This document shows positions 20,800 through 31,696 of a stretch of 64,000 nt of DNA, in pieces (position 1 is the first letter of the stretch; each line of letters starts with the position of its first letter). The DNA comes from Cheiracanthium punctorium (lineage: Eukaryota; Arthropoda; Arachnida; Araneae; Cheiracanthiidae), in NCBI GenBank assembly GCA_038373885.1, contig JAWZYV010019520.1, positions 248,001-312,000 on the forward strand, given 5' to 3'. A program made the position numbers and the translations under genes. The notes under the pieces are model-generated. The model was not told the DNA's origin and searched no databases. It saw only the letters and a list, made by a program, of their open reading frames with translations.

Positions 20800-21439
20800 C
20801 CCTTTGAGGCTCAACCCTTTCCCAATGCTGGAAAAAGGACAGCCGTTGCCATCGCTCGACTTAACTACTAGCAAGATGGCGGACGATCGAAACGTTCTGC
20901 GGCACAGCCAGCTGCGTCACAAAAGGGTCTAGATATGTGGCACGCGATGAACGTTTCGATCGTCCGCCATCTTGCTGGTAGTTAAGTCAGGCGATGGCAA
21001 CGGCTGCCCTTTTTCCAGCATTGCGCAATCTATCCAGCTGTTCTCGCATTCTTCCCTTTTTCAGTAGATGTCAGTGCTGTTAAAAATAATCGGGACAATT
21101 TTTTTACGGGAAATGACGTGCTAAAAAGTAAAGGATTCTCGTGGAGCTATGTCACCCCCAACTATTTTTATTGAAATCAAATATTTTCTTCGTGACTGGC
21201 AACAGTTTAAACGTCAGAGTTTGATGTTCCCAGAGAGGGAACACTGCGCGTCAGGGGCGTAGCCAGAAATTTTTCATGGGGGGGGGGTTACGACTACTAA
21301 AACTCATATATATGTATACGTGTGTGTGATAATGTTGTGAAGAATATACATTTTGTATGGCAAAAAATTTCTCATGGGGTTGTTATGACCCCCCTAACTC
21401 CCCCCCCTCTTGGCTACGCCCCTGCTGCGCGTTAAAGGG
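20800..21439. mobile_element. piggyBac-type MITE, copy 2, with nested hAT element
   Basis: TTAA flanks both ends (20,796-20,799 and 21,440-21,443). CCCTTTGAGGC starts the element and GTTAAAGGG ends it. The body, including the internal TTGCCATCGCTCGACTTAA hairpin, aligns with 15,317-15,756. The extra length is mostly the hAT insertion at 21,252 plus its 8-bp duplication. Confidence 0.9.
21252..21424. mobile_element. Non-autonomous hAT element, family A copy 4 (nested)
   Basis: It starts CAGGGGCGTAGCCAG and ends TTGGCTACGCCCCTG, 173 bp, with exact 8-bp flanks CTGCGCGT (21,244-21,251 and 21,425-21,432). It interrupts the piggyBac-type MITE near its right end. The other copy of that MITE, at 15,317, is an empty site for comparison. 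Confidence 0.95.
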
Positions 21440-21481
21440 TTAAATGCGGACATGCGCAAATAAAACCAAAAATGAAACAAC

Positions 21482-21659
21482 CATTGGCGTAAACTGGCAT
21501 GTAACATTGAGGGGAGGGGGGGGGGGCAACATGCTAGATTGAAGGGGCAAAATGTTTCCTCTTGTAGAAAATATCATTTTCAAATAGGTTATATTTGAAT
21601 TTTCTTAAATTTTAGGGGAGGGGGGGGTCGTCAACTATTGCCCTCCAGTTACGCCTATG
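21482..21659. mobile_element. Short hAT element, CATTGGCGTAAACTGG ends
   Basis: The left end CATTGGCGTAAACTGG and the right end (reverse complement CATAGGCGTAACTGG) are flanked by exact GAAACAAC octamers (21,474-21,481 and 21,660-21,667). The 178-bp interior has G-rich tracts and is non-coding. Confidence 0.9.
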
Positions 21660-21728
21660 GAAACAACGAAAGCCTGCTTATTTTTATCTCGTTAAATGTA
21701 TATGTAATATTTTTATTTGAAGGCTGTA

Positions 21729-21860
21729 CAGGGGCATCTTCGAAGGGGCGCCATTTCGAACTAAAAAACTAACGAAAAATTGATCGAGAACATAAAAGGG
21801 AGGGGGGGTGCCTTTTTTATGGTTGCAGGGGAGCAACCACGTAACCTGGAGCCGCTCCTG
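21729..21860. mobile_element. Short hAT-like element with 8-bp duplication
   Basis: It starts CAGGGGCATCTTCG and ends GGAGCCGCTCCTG, flanked by exact AGGCTGTA octamers (21,721-21,728 and 21,861-21,868). Inverted similarity of the ends is short (CAGGGGC against CAGGAGC), but the duplication supports a hAT origin. It is 132 bp and non-coding. Confidence 0.8.
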
Positions 21861-22190
21861 AGGCTGTAAAACTGTTTCAAAAGGAACTATATACTTATAT
21901 AAATTGAAACGGGGGATAAATATCCTTTTCTTTTAAATTCTTTTACTACGATAACAAAAATGATATTTATACATAAAAAGAGATCGCATAAGTATTCAGA
22001 ATTTTACTGTAAACTGTCGAGGTGTGCTCTACTGTTTCCTATAAAATTGAGTGAATCATACCTAAGGGATGAAGTGGCAGCCACGCTCTACCCTACTAGA
22101 AATTTTGCTCGGGTTTCCATTGGCCACGTAGCCGGCTGATGATGGCCCGAGCAAATATGCTACTAATGTAGATTCTTGAACTTGTAAATA

Positions 22191-23239
22191 CAGTAAAATC
22201 TCCCTATAACGAACTTGCTTCTAGTTGAAAAATTCGCTTCAGAGAAAATTTCGTTGTACAGAGATTAAATGTTTCTGCAGTCATTTTAGCAAATATTAAA
22301 AACTTTTTACTGAATTCGGCAAGCTCAAAAGTATTTAATTAAACTCCTAATTAAAAATAAATTGATATGTGTTATATATAATTTGTTAAAGTTGCCAGTT
22401 AATACCTTTCATTGTGTAAGTTAAATTGCTCAAGGAGAATTCACTTACGTTTACTTTACTCGAAAAAATTCACTATTTTATATTCGATGATGTTAAATTT
22501 TCATAAAAGTTTTCATATTTTAAAACTGCTCTGAAAACAGAGTCGGGCAGATCTTCTTCTATGAGTAAATCCCATTTAATGGCTTCAAATGATTGTAGCA
22601 TTCCCGTGTCTTGAGGTTTTGCTTGTGTGAGACGTCCTCATTTTTGGAATCGTTATAGTTTCCTTCGGCTTGGCCTCCATATTCTGCCTTTGAGACTCTT
22701 CAAAGCCTCTTCATCTAGAACACATAAGGGCAACATCGGCCAGCGGGACGGATGTGGCCCGCCACGGCTTTTGATTAGGTCCGCAAAATATTTCAAATTA
22801 CCATCATAGAAAAACCATATAAACCATTCAAAATCCCATATAAATCCCATTTATACGGCCCGCGACTTCGCTAACGTCCTAAAGTTTAGCCCTCAACTTT
22901 TCAAAGGTTGCTCATGCCTGATCTCAGATATGAAGAAATTAACAGTTCTGCATCCAATTCTGAAAAGTCGGAGATATTTACGTCATCGGTTATTCTTTCA
23001 TCTCCTTTCGCTCTTTTCCATTTTTCTTTCATTTCGGCCAAGATCATACTATTTCACGCTCAGAATCAATACCACGTGTCTGATGAATGAAAAATCAAAA
23101 GATAAAATTCTGGGGGGAAAAAAAATTGTTATAGTGAGATAGCGACTTCGTTATACGGAGAATATATTAAAGTCTTAAAGGTGCCTTCCGATCAGAACTT
23201 TCGTTATAGGGAGGGATTCATTATTGGGAGACTTTACTG
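22191..23239 (-). mobile_element. pogo/Tigger-like non-autonomous element
   Basis: The ends CAGTAAAATCTCCCTATAAC and (reverse complement) CAGTAAAGTCTCCCAATAAT are inverted repeats flanked by TA (22,189-22,190 and 23,240-23,241). The phrase TATAACGAA is repeated inward (22,205; inverted near 23,145 and 23,200). On the minus strand short pieces such as EAIKWDLLIEEDLPDSVF (about 22,545-22,600) and DDVNISDFSELDAELL (about 22,920-22,985) look like remnants of a transposase C-terminus, but no catalytic motif is present. It is 1,049 bp. Confidence 0.75.
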
Positions 23240-23369
23240 TAGTGCAATTAATCTCTCAGGGTTAAAAAGTGACTCATTTTAACCAAATTATTTTTGAACG
23301 AGTCAATATTCACTTTATCAAGGCCAGGGCCGGCGTGTTGAGTGTGGGAACTGTGTGGCGGCTAGGGTC

Positions 23370-23945
23370 TAGAGATGAGTTCGGGCTCATTTTTTGAAGC
23401 CCGAGCCCGAGGACTTTTAATCCGAGCCCGCCCGAGCCCGAGCAATATTATTTAAGTCGGAGCCCGAGCCCGCCCGAGCCCGAAATTTCAGGTAACGATT
23501 AAAAAAAAAATCCAATTACTTCATTGATAGAATATAATAAATTTTGCCGTTTGTGCAAATTAAAGACAAATATTGTTGCAAACTCCCAATGCACTTTCTA
23601 ATTCTTCGTATCCATACTTTATCAAAAAATGTCGGATCTCATCACTAACTAAAGAATTATAAACCGCCGTTCTAGAATACCCAAAGAGCTTCACGCACCT
23701 TCTAGGCGCCTGTGCCGCTATTTTTATTTATTTATTATTATTATTATTTTAAAAGTACTTTTATTTTTCTCATGAATCACTTTTTTAAATCTGTTTCAAG
23801 CAGTATGCTCAATAAAGGAGAAATTTTTCACAAGCCCGAGCCCGCCCGAGCCCGAACACAATTGTGAATTACAGAGCCCGAGCCCGGTTCGGGCCCGGGC
23901 TCGGGCTCGGGCTTTCGGGCTCGGGCTGAGCCCGTCTCATCTCTA
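23370..23945. mobile_element. hAT element with GAGCCC-rich arms
   Basis: It starts TAGAGATGAGTTCGGGCTC and ends GAGCCCGTCTCATCTCTA, with an exact 8-bp duplication CTAGGGTC (23,362-23,369 and 23,946-23,953). Both arms consist largely of the hexamer GAGCCC/GGGCTC repeated many times (23,390-23,485 and 23,835-23,930), giving extensive self-complementarity around a 340-bp AT-rich centre. No transposase motif was recognised in the centre. Confidence 0.9.
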
Positions 23946-23953
23946 CTAGGGTC

Positions 23954-24506
23954 CCGCTTTAGGCAAAGGCCTGCGAATTCGAAGAGTTGGGTTGATATTT
24001 TATCTGATTTCTATAATTTTCGAAATTAAAACTGATTTTTGTGGAAAAAAAAAGTCTTTAAAGAACTTTTTTGGGGTTCCTTCTCTCGAAGAGGTCTGGC
24101 ATCGCTGATTATAATTTCAATCGAACATGAAACTGCTGGGAAAAGAAAAGGTTAAGACTATGTCATAATAACGAAATTAAAACTATGCAAGTTAGACTCA
24201 TTTAAACTTTATTATTCTGAAATATTTAGCCTTCAATATATATATATATATTTTTTAAATTGGAACATTAAATGTTTTGAATAAAATTTAGTGAACGATG
24301 TAACAAAACTCGTAAAATACACATGTCCGCATATGTCAGCATGTTAGTATTGGAGGTGTGCCGAAAAGTGTTTGATTGTTGGATTGGTCACCCATGATTT
24401 CTGTCCAAGCTCTAACTTCTGTTTAGTGTATAGGTATCGATTAGCACGAAATTTATATTTGTTATGGTTGTGTAGTATGACTCAGAACATCCACTGTTAA
24501 ATGAAG
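23954..24506. other. No recognised gene
   Basis: AT-rich spacer. A CAGGGCCGGCGTG word at 23,325, left of the hAT insertion, may be the end of another element, but its partner was not found. Confidence 0.3.
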
Positions 24507-24717
24507 TGTTTGCGGCCCCACCGTTTCCGAGTGGGTGAGACTCTAAACATGGTTGTAGCCTACCAAGCGGCTCTCAAACTAAAGGTTTGGGGTTTCGGAA
24601 TGTTTTCTCCAGCTATAATGTGAATACGAGCTAGAACCCTTTAACAAGTCCTCCACCCGACCGCCCCTCCCCTAGGGAGGTACCCCTCGTGTAGGTTTGA
24701 TTAGGCACGATCCGCTA
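24507..24717 (+). mobile_element. tRNA-derived SINE, diverged
   Basis: The plus-strand sequence TTTTCTCCAGCTATAATGTG, then AATACGAGCTAGAACCCTTT, and the C-rich tail match the body of the SINE at 17,241 (minus). The tRNA-like head is eroded. The flanks TAAATGAAGTGTTT and TAAGTGAAATGTTT match at 12 of 14 positions, a plausible aged target duplication. Confidence 0.7.
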
Positions 24718-26734
24718 AGTGAAATGTTTTAGAAATCCACATGATCCTAATCATTTATGTTATTATTTAGTTTAACAAAGCCTTACTTTGCTTTAACCCT
24801 TTCAGATAAGATTTAAAAAATTATCTTCGAATTCAATATTACTTTTAATTATAAGAGATTAAATTTACTATTTAAAAATACAATTAATATTCCAGATTAT
24901 TAACTGTTGGATGGGAATTGCTTTTTCTTAATGTACACAAATCAAGACATGTATCCTCCACGATAGTACAGGTAATTTTTGTGCTCTCAATTGCGGAACA
25001 GGGCCCAAAAGAATTAGCCTGTTCTCTCCCATCGTTACAAAGGCGCGGGATTCAGGAATGTCCCTTCACAACTCATCGTTAAATAAATACAGATCCACAG
25101 TGGGATCATGCATACAACAACGCATGAAAGCAATGGTAAGCAGGAAAGTGGGAATGCCTGTCTTCGGGTCTTCTGCTAACGGAGAGAACAGGTTAACTAA
25201 GCGTTAAGCAGGCTAAAGTGCCCGGATAAATAAAGGTGTTTATAATGTTAGTTTATAATAGTTTATAATATGCTTTTGCCATCATTCTTGTTAAGTAAAT
25301 AGAAAAATAGGTGATAATTTGATTTTGTATTTATTTGTTTATTTATTTATTTATTTTTGTGAATACTGGATTGGATGAATAAAAAAAGAACACCCCCCCC
25401 CAAAAAAAAAGAAAAATAAAAAGAAAGTTGAAATAATCATTTTTGTGGATGATATTTCGTAAGATTACTTATTGTTTAGTTAGTTGTAAGGTTCCAGTTG
25501 AAAAATTAAGAAAATGAAAACACACACTTAATTAATACTCAGTTTAAATATTTAAATCTTCCATGGAAAAAATTGAAATACATCAAACGCAAAAATATCA
25601 AACACTGTCAAATCGAGAAGCTGCTCAGAATCACTCAAATTGCGAATTTGACGCAAATTCTGTGTGCAAAATTCATGAATTTCAGATATTTTTAATTTAA
25701 GACGCCACGTTTCTGATTTCCTTACAAGAAACTCCGGGGAATTGAGTTATTTCATTTGGCTATTTCCCAGTTAGTATTGAAACGGTGCAATATTGAAACT
25801 CACAACGAGGTTGGAAATTTTTTTTCTTTAAGTAGGATCATTATAGAGAAGTAATCCTACTTAAAAAAAAAAAACTATTTTGTGCTACGATAAAATCAGA
25901 AGCCGAAGGATTGCAATCAAAGAATGTTGTCATTAGAGTATCATTCGAATTTATTTCGGTTTTAAAAGTCAAATTTTAGATAAAGGAATGATGTAGTGTA
26001 CAACAACCGGACACCCCAAGCTGATAAATTGATTTATATGTACCAAACCAGCCCCCCCTAGATGCGACTTCATTTCCGGACGGTCTGAGAGAGGAAATCC
26101 CACGAGAAAAAGTCCGTAAAGAGGGGGCAGATGACCGCTGATTAGTGACTCTAGCCACATGGGAGATAGAAAGGAGATTGTGCCTTTCGATCTAGAGAAC
26201 AAAATGTTTTAAAAAAACCTTTTTATTTCGTTTTTCCCCCCAAGTTTCTCTGAATATCGCATTACTAATTTAAATGGATATGTACAGAATTAGTTTTGAA
26301 GAAACAATAGAAAAGGCTTTCTGATATGAGCCATATAAAAATTCTGCTGTAAAATATTCATTTATCTTTACAAAATTATGATTATTATTTTTTTCTCACT
26401 TAATACGATTAAACACATCTCGAACATGGACAGACATATCTTATCTCCCATCTCTTTTTCATCAAATTGTGATTTAATTTTTTTTTCCTTTTCTGTTAGT
26501 ATGCTATTTAGTTCCTTATTTTGGAAAATGCTAATGGAAATAATTTAAATGGTAAAAGCATTCATTATACGTTCATCACACAATTCCTAAAAAAAAGAAA
26601 TGTTCATACTTGAAGAGACTCGTGTAAAGTTAATAACTTGAAAAGCAAAGTCATCTCTTTTATTATATATATTAAATGAAAGACGCTTATCTTCATTAAT
26701 TATAATTTGTAAATCTAGAAAATTTATGATATTA
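24718..26734. other. No recognised gene
   Basis: Two kilobases of AT-rich DNA with a (TTTA)n tract at 25,330-25,360. A moderately GC-rich patch at 24,990-25,200 has the repeated phrase CCTGTTCTCTC/GAGAGAACAGG in inverted orientation (25,018 and 25,182), possibly an old element. Short open frames match nothing known. Confidence 0.3.
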
Positions 26735-28638
26735 CTAGCGGAATGCCCGTTCTTCGCACGGGAATGAATGGATTCTTTTTATATTACTGTTTGTTGTAAT
26801 TACTATTTATCATAATAAAAAGATATCGCAAAATTTATATCGCATAAATATTACCTGTGTTCAATAATTATGCATAAAGAATTTCATGGCGATTGTTTGA
26901 ACGGTGAAGAAGATGATTCAGCGCAGCGCCATCAACTGTCGAAGTTTTTGCAAAATGGGTAGCATCAAAATATTTTCATGTTCAAATATCTATGTGTACC
27001 GATTTTCATAGAAACAGTTTAACGGTCAAGATATGCTACAGCGCGATCTAGTGGCAAATTAAAAGTAATAATACGCTAAAGCGCCATCAAAGGGCGAGTT
27101 AAGAAAAATGGATAACGTGAAAATATTTTCCGTGTTCAAATGTGTATGTATACCAATTTTCAGAGCGGTTAGTTGAACGATCAAGAAGTTGATTGCTGAA
27201 GTGCTTTCTAGTAGCGAGTTAAAATAATAAAGTGCTGCACACAAGGGCAGATTTGCCGAGTTGGGGGCCCGGGGCAAAAACTTCATTAGGAAACCCTCTT
27301 TCGAAATTTGTTTCAAAATTTACAAATTTTGAAACTTAAAGAAGAATTTGGGGGGGGGGGCTTTTTGTTGGGGGCCCGGGCGCTTGCCCCGAATGCCTTC
27401 CCGGAAATCAGCTCCTGGCTGCAGTGCTATCAAGTTGTGAGTACAGCCAAATGAATACTAAAAAAATATTCTCTCTGTTCAAATGTGTATGTATACCAAT
27501 TTTTAAGGTGATCGGTCGAACGGCTTTGAAGTTGGTGCGCTGCATCGGTATCTAGAGGTAAATCATAGCAAAATAGATCGCGTAAGAGTATTCTCCGTGC
27601 TCAAATATCTGTATGTACCAATTTTCATAAATCAGTTGAACGGTATTTTCATAGCAAACGGTTGAACGGTACAGAAGGCAAGTTATAGCTAAACGGATGC
27701 CGAGAAAGTATTCTTTTCGTTCAAACATGTGTGTTTAATAATTTCCATGGTGATCAGTTGAACGGTCCTGAAGTTATTGGTTTGAAGTGACATCTAGTGG
27801 CAAGTTATAGCAAAATGGATAACGCCAAAATATTCTCCGTGTTCAAATATCTATCTATACCAGTTTTGATACGGATCAATTGAACAGTCTTTATATGCTG
27901 TTGCGCCATCTATTGGCGAGTTAAGGTAATGATGTGCTACAGCACAATGAAGTAGCTATTAATAGCAAAATGGATTGCACGAAAATGTTCTCCATGTTCA
28001 AGTATCTATGTATATCAATTTTCATAGCGGTCAATTGTCCGGTCAAGAAGTTGGTGCGCTGCATTGCCATCTAATGGCAAGTTAAAGTAATAATGCACTG
28101 CAGTGCCATCTAGTAGTGAGTAACAGCTAAATGAATAGTTAGAATGTATTCTGCTCGCTCAAATGTGTAAGTATAAAAATTTTTTATGGTGATTGCTCGA
28201 ACGGTATAGAAGTTGATGTGCTGCAGCGCCATCTTGTGGAAAGTTATAGTCAAACAGATAACGTAAAAGTATTCTCCATGTTCATATATCCATGTGTACC
28301 AATTGTGATCAAAATCGGTTGACCGGCATTTTCACAGCAAGCGCTTAAACGAAATAGAATTCGACGTTCTGCAGCATAATCTAGCGGCAAGTTACAGCAA
28401 AATGGATAGTGTAAAAATATTCTACGTCTTCAACTATCCGTGTGTACCAATTTTCATCAAAATCGGTTGAATGGTCTTTTCATAGCAAGCGTTCGAACGG
28501 AATGGAAATCGACGTTCTGCAGAGCCATCTAGCGGCAAGACTTAAGTGTACCAAATTTGATGATGATCGGTCAAACGGTTTTGGAATTTTTCAACGTCAT
28601 ACACACACACACACACACATACACACCCACAAACATTC

Positions 28639-28660
<22 letters not shown>
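26735..28660 (-). mobile_element. Non-autonomous Helitron with internal tandem units
   Basis: The minus-strand 3' end reads CCCGTGCGAAGAACGGG (hairpin, 26,746-26,762), seven bases, then CTAG at 26,735 followed by a host T, which is Helitron structure. The body holds about ten degenerate units of roughly 115-170 bp, each with a TTCAAATATCTATGTGTACC-like word, GAACGGT and GCGCCATCTAGTGGC. The 5' end lies in or beside the (TA) tract at 28,642-28,669, preceded by AACATTCAT and (AC)n. A plus-strand relative is at 60,617-61,672. No Rep/helicase coding is present. Confidence 0.8.
27242..27417. mobile_element. Short hAT-like insertion in the Helitron
   Basis: The left end CAAGGGCAGATTTGCC and the right end (reverse complement CAGGAGCTGATTTCC) are imperfect inverted repeats. 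The flanks GCTGCACA and GCTGCAGT match at six of eight positions. It interrupts the tandem units of the Helitron and contains GGGGGCCCGGG twice. Confidence 0.6.

Positions 28661-28669
<9 letters not shown>
28642..28669. repeat. (TA)n microsatellite
   Basis: A pure TA run joins the Helitron 5' region to the mariner-type element, which inserted at one of its TA steps. Confidence 0.9.
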
Positions 28670-28672
<3 letters not shown>

Positions 28673-30446
28673 GGTGTCCAGCCTTAATGTGACCCAATAG
28701 CTAATTCCCGAATCGTTCGGTTTAGATATGCACTTCCAATTTAAAAAATGTTTTAAAAAGGGTAAAGAATGTTTTTACGTGCTTTTCGAACCAAAAAACC
28801 CATTTAGAAAAAAATTACAAAAATTAAATTTTTATACGGTCCCCGGGTCCTATCACTTATATTTAGGAAAAGATGTAGTACACAAAAACAAAGTAAACAC
28901 AAAAAGTTTCATTTTATTACGATAAAAACTGACCAAGTTATGGAACTTTGAAAATCATACATTTCATCCATTTTCTCGGCCAATTTCAAGAAGCTAGTAA
29001 GGGACCGTCTCCAAAGTGAAATTAATTGGAACTCTGCCAGGAAACTTTCGCTCTTGCACGTCACTCTTATGTAAATCGTTTTTAAATTTAAAAGTACATG
29101 CATTACGTTAATATTACAATAACTGAGTACTTAAGAAACAAAATTTATTCTGTGTACATGTAAAATATAGATAAAATAAAATATTTCGGACGAAGAAAAC
29201 TTTTCAAAAGCAGTTCCAAAAAAATAGACTTATTTGCCTGCGGCTTCAGTCTGATTTCCTGCGATACTGATCATGGCGAACGTTAAAAATCTGTTGTGTA
29301 GTCGCTTGCAATTGCATACAGCCGTATTCTAATATTACGAATTCTAGTATGGGAGAACGAGATGTAAACAACTGGTCTCCAGGCATTAGCTCCTGCGCCA
29401 GGACTGGACGATAAGGAAATGCACCGTACGTATGTAATATGTTCCCCACCGTCGATTTTGAGTAGGAACAAGCCTTGCTAATATCCTGGACACTACTTTC
29501 AGGATGAGCCAGGGCATATCCTAGAACATCCTCAGCGGGTATCCGCAAGCTTGAAGGTGTGGCACGAGACAAGGGAATACGTCTATGACAACTCCCAGTT
29601 CTATACAAGCGTTGAATAGCACGGGCAATTGTACAATAAGATAGATGTCTTCGAGTGGGAAATTTAATGGCATAAAGTCTTGCCGCCTCACTCTTATTTC
29701 GATTACACTGCCCATACAACAGTACCATTTCGCAGTATTCTTCATTTGTATACATCTCGTTCTCCTGTACTAGAATTCGTAATATTAGAATACGACTGTA
29801 TGCAATTGCAAGCGACTACACAACAGATTTTTAACGCTTGCCGTGATCAGCACCGCAGCAAATCAGTCTGAAGCCGCAGGCAAATAAGTCTAAGTTTTTG
29901 GAACTGCTTTTGAAAAGTTTTCTTCGTCCAAAATATTTTATTTTATCTATGTTTTACACGTACACAGAATAAATTTTGTTTCTTAAGCACGCAGTTATTG
30001 TAATATTAACGTAATGTGTGTACTTTTAAATTTAAAAACGATTTACATAAGAGTGACGTGCAAGAGCGAATGTTTCCTGGCAGAGTTCCAATTAATTTCA
30101 CTTTGGAGACGGTCCCTTACTAGCTTCTTGAAATTGGCCGAGAAAATGGATGAAATGTATGATTTTCAAAGTTCCATAACTTGGTCAGTTTTTATCGTAA
30201 TAAAATGAAACTTTTTGTGTTTACTTTGTTTTTGTGTACTGCATCTTTTCCTAAATATAAGTGATAGGACCCGGGGACCGTATAAAAATTTAATTTTTGT
30301 AATTTTTTTCTAAATGGGTTTTTTGGTTCGAAAAGCACGTAAAAACATTCTTTACCCTTTTTAAAACATTTTTCAATTGGAAGTGCATATCTAAACCGAA
30401 CGGTTCGGGAATTAGCTATTGGGTCACATTAAGGCTGGACACCCTG
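28670..30446. mobile_element. mariner-type element rebuilt as a long inverted duplication
   Basis: The ends CAGGGTGTCCAGCCTTAATG and its inverted partner (CATTAAGGCTGGACACCCTG) are flanked by TA. Unusually, inverted similarity continues about 700 bp: 28,670-29,369 mirrors about 29,747-30,446 with few differences. The right arm contains the 5' leader and the start codon of the transposase. The left arm repeats that leader instead of a normal 3' end. Only 380 bp of unique coding sequence remains between the arms. It is non-autonomous because the DDE domain is gone. Confidence 0.9.
29246..29755 (-). CDS. Truncated transposase: DUF4817-type N-terminal helix-turn-helix
   Basis: The ATG at 29,755 starts a 169-codon frame. 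Residues 1-50 (MYTNEEYCEMVLLYGQCN, then SEAARLYAIKFPTRRHLS) match the DUF4817-type helix-turn-helix at the N-terminus of arthropod mariner-like transposases. Residues 80-120 include a second HTH-like segment ending SKSTVGNILHTYGAFPY. The family sequence stops after ELMPGDQ (about residue 129), where full-length members continue into the DDE catalytic domain. The last 40 codons read through the inverted copy of the 5' leader and are not homologous protein. It could encode only a DNA-binding fragment that recognises transposon ends. Whether it is expressed is unknown; the frame is intact. Confidence 0.7.
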   Translation of the reverse strand: MYTNEEYCEMVLLYGQCNRNKSEAARLYAIKFPTRRHLSYCTIARAIQRLYRTGSCHRRIPLSRATPSSLRIPAEDVLGYALAHPESSVQDISKACSYSKSTVGNILHTYGAFPYRPVLAQELMPGDQLFTSRSPILEFVILEYGCMQLQATTQQIFNVRHDQYRRKSD

Positions 30447-30526
30447 TATATATACTAGCAGCATGGCCCGGCGTTGCCCGTGCAATGAATGAGAAATGCC
30501 ATTTACCTTAAATATAGATTGTTAAG

Positions 30527-31150
30527 GGAAGGAATGTGAATCCTCCCGCTGGAAAGATAAAAAAAAGTACACGGGATTTCCCGCTGCAACCAAAAAGAAA
30601 AAAAAAATGAACACGGCACCTAATAGAATACAGAGGTTGCCAGGAATTGGACTTGGCTAGGCTGGAATGTGAATCCTCCCGCTGCAATGATAAAAAAAAG
30701 GACATGGGACTTCCCGATGCAATGATTAAAAAAAAGGACATGGGTCTTCCCGCTGCAAAATAGAAAAAAAAAAGAACAAAGCACCCGATGGCGTAGAGGC
30801 TACCGGGAACTGGACGTGGCTAGATTTCTCCTCTTCTACCTGTCTGTGTTCTAACAGTCATTTATTGCTAATACCTACGCAACTCATAAAAAAAATAGAG
30901 CCCAATCGTCAGTATGAAATTGTAAAAGGAAAGAATGTGAATCCTCCCGCTGCAGTGATAAAAAAGAGACATGGGACTTCCCACTGCAACGAAAAAGAAA
31001 TGAACATGGCATCTGTTGGCGTACAGAGGTTACCGGTAATTGGACGTGGGTAGGCTGGAATGAGAATCCTCCCGCTGCAGTGATAAAAAAAGACATGGGA
31101 TTTCCCGCTGCAAAGAGAAAAGAAAATGAACACAGGGCTTGCCAACGGTC
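30527..31150. repeat. Tandem units of about 130 bp inside the Helitron
   Basis: GAATGTGAATCCTCCCGCTG or a close form begins units at about 30,532, 30,665, 30,932 and 31,057. Spacing is 125-133 bp, with one degenerate unit between. Each unit contains GACATGGGACTTCCCGCTGC and an A-rich run. Short minus-strand open frames here are by-products of the repetition. Confidence 0.8.
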
Positions 31151-31696
31151 CGAGTTACCGAGAATTTGACGTGGCTAGGCTTCTTCCATTCTACCTATCT
31201 GAGTTCTAATATGTAGTCTTTTATCACTAATGCATACGCACCAACGTAAAAAAAAAAAACAGTTTCCAGTCATCAATATAATAACCAGTCTGCCTGAATT
31301 TCGCGTAGTGGCGACGCGAAGGGGAGGGTTGGTCGATTAGATTAGCGCGGTCGCCGTCCCATCTCTCTCTCTCAATCTCCACTAAGGCGACCATATTTCT
31401 ATAAGAGTATTTTGGGGACAAATCAAGTGGCTAATTTTGTGATAATTTTTCATGAAACTTTGTACACCCTCTGAAAAAAAGTATTCCGTGCAAGAAAAAT
31501 TTCGTACGTAAATTTCATATTTAAAACATGATTCTTCATGAAAAGTGATTAATCATTAACAAAACTGAAATAGGAAATTTGGCTCATAGTCGAATACTTT
31601 ATTGAATGTCTGTACACGCTATACACACACACATTGATAAAAAGAAATTGCAGATGGTTGGAATTTCAAGACTCCTGGGGGGAATATGTACCTCTT

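Noticed and set aside
23325..24110. A larger hAT element starting CAGGGCCGGCGTG
   Set aside because: A possible right end (GGCATCGCTG near 24,108) gives poor TIR similarity and no 8-bp duplication.
26982..28440. Regularly spaced similar units as a CRISPR array
   Set aside because: Units are over 100 bp, degenerate and contiguous without unique spacers, and lie inside a Helitron in eukaryotic DNA.
31227..31421. 64-codon minus-strand frame in a GC-richer patch
   Set aside because: No domain recognised, and it is located within the 30,455-32,500 Helitron.
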